This document shows, one piece after another, positions 6,775 to 7,658 of a stretch of 7,658 nt of DNA (position 1 is its first letter; every line of letters starts with the position of its first letter). This DNA comes from an uncultured Mesocricetibacter sp. (GTDB taxonomy: Bacteria > Pseudomonadota > Gammaproteobacteria > Enterobacterales > Pasteurellaceae). The stretch covers positions 1 through 7,658 of the forward strand of contig CAJPST010000110.1 of NCBI GenBank assembly GCA_905373425.1, read 5' to 3'. The translations under genes were made by a program, and so were the position numbers. The notes below the pieces were generated by a model. The model was not told where the DNA came from, ran no database searches, and worked only from the letters and a program-made list of their open reading frames with translations.

Positions 6775-6826
6775 GAGCTGCCCTTAATGAGAAAGGGGTA
6801 TTCCTCCGACTCATTAAGGGCAGTTC
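6775..6826. terminator. Long hairpin between convergent genes, probable bidirectional terminator
   Basis: The arms 6775-6791 and 6810-6826 pair over 17 positions with one wobble (G6777-T6824) and a loop of 18 bases. GGGG (6795-6798) in the loop can pair with CCTC/CCTCC (6803-6807), lengthening the stem. Read on the minus strand the stem is followed by TCTCTTTTATTT, a reasonable U-rich tail, so it fits best as the terminator of the minus-strand gene at 6981-7520. On the plus strand the tail (AGTCATTATTTAA) is weaker, but the structure would still sit just after dapB. It contains no uptake sequence, unlike most hairpins in this window. Confidence 0.6.
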
Positions 6827-6971
6827 AGTCATTATTTAATTACTTCAGCTATGGACTATGTAGGGAATTAGATTTCTTCACAATCAGCATTCAATCCGAG
6901 GGGGTATGCCATACCTTTATTTTAATATATATTTTTATCTTATCTAAATGCATTATTCTTGGATAAGTCCT

Positions 6972-6980
6972 AAGTGCGGT
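6972..6980 (+). repeat. DNA uptake sequence (Hin type) touching a stop codon
   Basis: Perfect AAGTGCGGT ending on the base next to the stop codon (6981-6983) of the minus-strand exported-protein gene. Its AT-rich flanks (6981-7000) are the last codons of that gene. Confidence 0.9.
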
Positions 6981-7520
6981 TTATTTTATATCGATTTTTT
7001 TACCATCGGTAAAAGTTAGGCTTTTTGCGCCTATAACCGAATCGATCTTCGCGTTTTTGCTAAGGAAAATTTTACGTGCATTCTCGGGCATTTCATCAAA
7101 TGGAATTATTGAGATAAATTCCAGTTTAGTGCCACGTTTTATAACAGTTTGAAATTTTGCCGGCATATCCTGAATAAAGAATGTAGTTTTATTGGAAACA
7201 AACCCGGTAACCCAGTGTAATGCCAGAATATCATTATCTGCACTTTTATTTTCCACTAAGTAAGTCAGCCGTAAAGCTTGTTTATTATTGTCATCTGCTA
7301 CGATATTAGCTTGGGAAATTTTGATATTGACAGATTCATTGAACAGTTTTAAATTTTCATTGTCTTTGCTGTTTTTATCTCTTTTTGTATCTTTCTTATT
7401 TTTCTGTTGTACAGACTTTTGTGTGTTTTTTTGTTGTTTAGAATCATTTTCTGCATTTGCAGTACTGACGGCTAAAATGGATGAAAGTAAAATAAATGCA
7501 ATAGATTTTAATAAGTTCAT
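6981..7520 (-). CDS. Exported (periplasmic) protein of unknown function with a Lys-rich linker
   Basis: I do not recognise the family. The 179-residue product begins with a Sec signal peptide (MNLLKSIAFILLSSILAVST) with likely cleavage after ANA (residue 23). No Cys is present, so it is not a lipoprotein and has no disulphides. Residues about 24-56 form a polar linker very rich in Lys, Asn, Gln and Asp. The folded part (about 57-179) alternates hydrophobic and polar residues, for example ALRLTYLVENKSADND and LALHWVTGFVSNKTTFF, which suggests a mostly beta, perhaps immunoglobulin-like, domain; it ends SLTFTDGKKIDIK. Shine-Dalgarno AGGTG (7526-7530) supports the ATG at 7520. It is convergent to dapB and appears to be transcribed alone. 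The basic linker might bind cell wall, membrane or nucleic acid, but that is speculation. Confidence 0.85.
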   Translation of the reverse strand: MNLLKSIAFILLSSILAVSTANAENDSKQQKNTQKSVQQKNKKDTKRDKNSKDNENLKLFNESVNIKISQANIVADDNNKQALRLTYLVENKSADNDILALHWVTGFVSNKTTFFIQDMPAKFQTVIKRGTKLEFISIIPFDEMPENARKIFLSKNAKIDSVIGAKSLTFTDGKKIDIK

Positions 7521-7531
7521 TGATACACCTA

Positions 7532-7537
7532 ATTATA
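7532..7537 (-). promoter_or_regulatory. Possible -10 box upstream of the minus-strand exported-protein gene
   Basis: On the minus strand this reads TATAAT, a perfect -10. The sequence 17 bases upstream (ACTTTG, 7555-7560) is a poor -35 and overlaps the uptake-sequence hairpin. The predicted start near 7525 would leave almost no leader and would cut off the Shine-Dalgarno at 7526-7530, so the true promoter may lie elsewhere. Confidence 0.25.
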
Positions 7538-7555
7538 TAAATGCTGGAGATAAAC

Positions 7556-7582
7556 AAAGTGCGGTTAAATTAACCGCACTTT
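7556..7582. terminator. Inverted pair of uptake sequences forming a perfect hairpin, probable terminator
   Basis: Two perfect uptake cores face each other: AAGTGCGGT at 7557-7565 and ACCGCACTT at 7573-7581. The surrounding 13-base arms (7556-7568 and 7570-7582) are perfect inverted copies around a single central A. Such pairs are a known Pasteurellaceae arrangement that doubles as an intrinsic terminator. On the minus strand the stem is followed by GTTTATC, consistent with ending a minus-strand gene that would lie to the right of the window. A second 14-base palindrome, CACTTTTAAAAGTG (7577-7590), overlaps the right arm. Confidence 0.75.
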
Positions 7583-7658
7583 TAAAAGTGACCTAATTCT
7601 AGAGAAACTAGCTCAAAAAGCAAGATTATTTCACTAGCAGATAAAAATTGCTGTTATC

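Larger units (their letters stand above)
6752..6980. other. Intergenic region between convergent dapB and the minus-strand exported-protein gene
   Basis: I see no gene here. It holds the hairpin at 6775-6826, a smaller plus-strand hairpin GGTAT-GCC-ATACC (6903-6915) followed by an AT-rich stretch beginning TTTATTTTAATATAT, which may be a weak secondary terminator for dapB, and a perfect uptake sequence at 6972-6980 touching the stop codon of the minus-strand gene. The rest is AT-rich with only very short reading frames. Confidence 0.6.

Noticed and set aside
6868..6912. Minus-strand 14-codon frame (MAYPLGLNADCEEI) in the dapB-distal intergenic region
   Set aside because: The purine-rich AAAGG is almost touching the ATG, the frame is very short, and I could not link the peptide to any known protein. 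It could be a gene remnant but nothing supports that.
6861..6915. tRNA-like segment containing TTCAATC
   Set aside because: The flanking bases do not form a T-stem and no acceptor, D or anticodon arms can be drawn.
7626..7655. End of a minus-strand gene entering from the right (frame DNSNFYLLVK then stop)
   Set aside because: Only ten codons are inside the window; it would fit the terminator at 7556-7582 but cannot be told from chance.

Overview
The window is a stretch of core chromosome from a gamma-proteobacterium of the family Pasteurellaceae. Two signals support this. The proteins closely match enterobacterial YoaA, TsaB, FadD, RNase D and DapB while the DNA is AT-rich. The 9-base DNA uptake sequence AAGTGCGGT (Haemophilus influenzae type) also occurs nine times perfectly in 7.66 kb, far above chance, several times with the AT-rich flanks of the extended signal. 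That places the organism in the Haemophilus/Aggregatibacter/Pasteurella/Basfia side of the family; I cannot name a species.

Layout. Bases 1-5241 hold five tightly packed plus-strand genes: the 3' part of yoaA (XPD/DinG-type helicase), tsaB (t6A tRNA modification), a Slp-family outer-membrane lipoprotein at the position of E. coli yeaY, fadD (long-chain acyl-CoA synthetase) and rnd (RNase D). From my knowledge of E. coli, this order is the same as there (yoaA-tsaB-yeaY-fadD-rnd). Gaps are 13, 44, 20 and 5 bases with no terminator, so this looks like one conserved operon. A good sigma70-type promoter begins right after the rnd stop and drives a small helical lipoprotein of unknown function (5330-5797), which ends at an intrinsic terminator containing an uptake sequence. 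dapB (5939-6751) has its own promoter with a perfect -10 box.

A 229-base gene-free stretch (6752-6980) carries a long, nearly perfect hairpin that probably ends transcription from both sides. It faces a minus-strand gene (7520-6981) for an unrecognised exported protein with a signal peptide and a lysine-rich linker. Beyond that gene lies a perfect inverted pair of uptake sequences, a typical Pasteurellaceae terminator.

I found no mobile element, CRISPR, phage, toxin-antitoxin or defence system, and no rRNA or tRNA. Functions are housekeeping: DNA repair, tRNA modification, fatty-acid activation, RNA processing and lysine/diaminopimelate synthesis. The less understood parts are the two unassigned envelope proteins, the Asp/Trp repeat tail of the Slp-family protein, the dapB-distal hairpin, and the placement of uptake sequences at gene ends.
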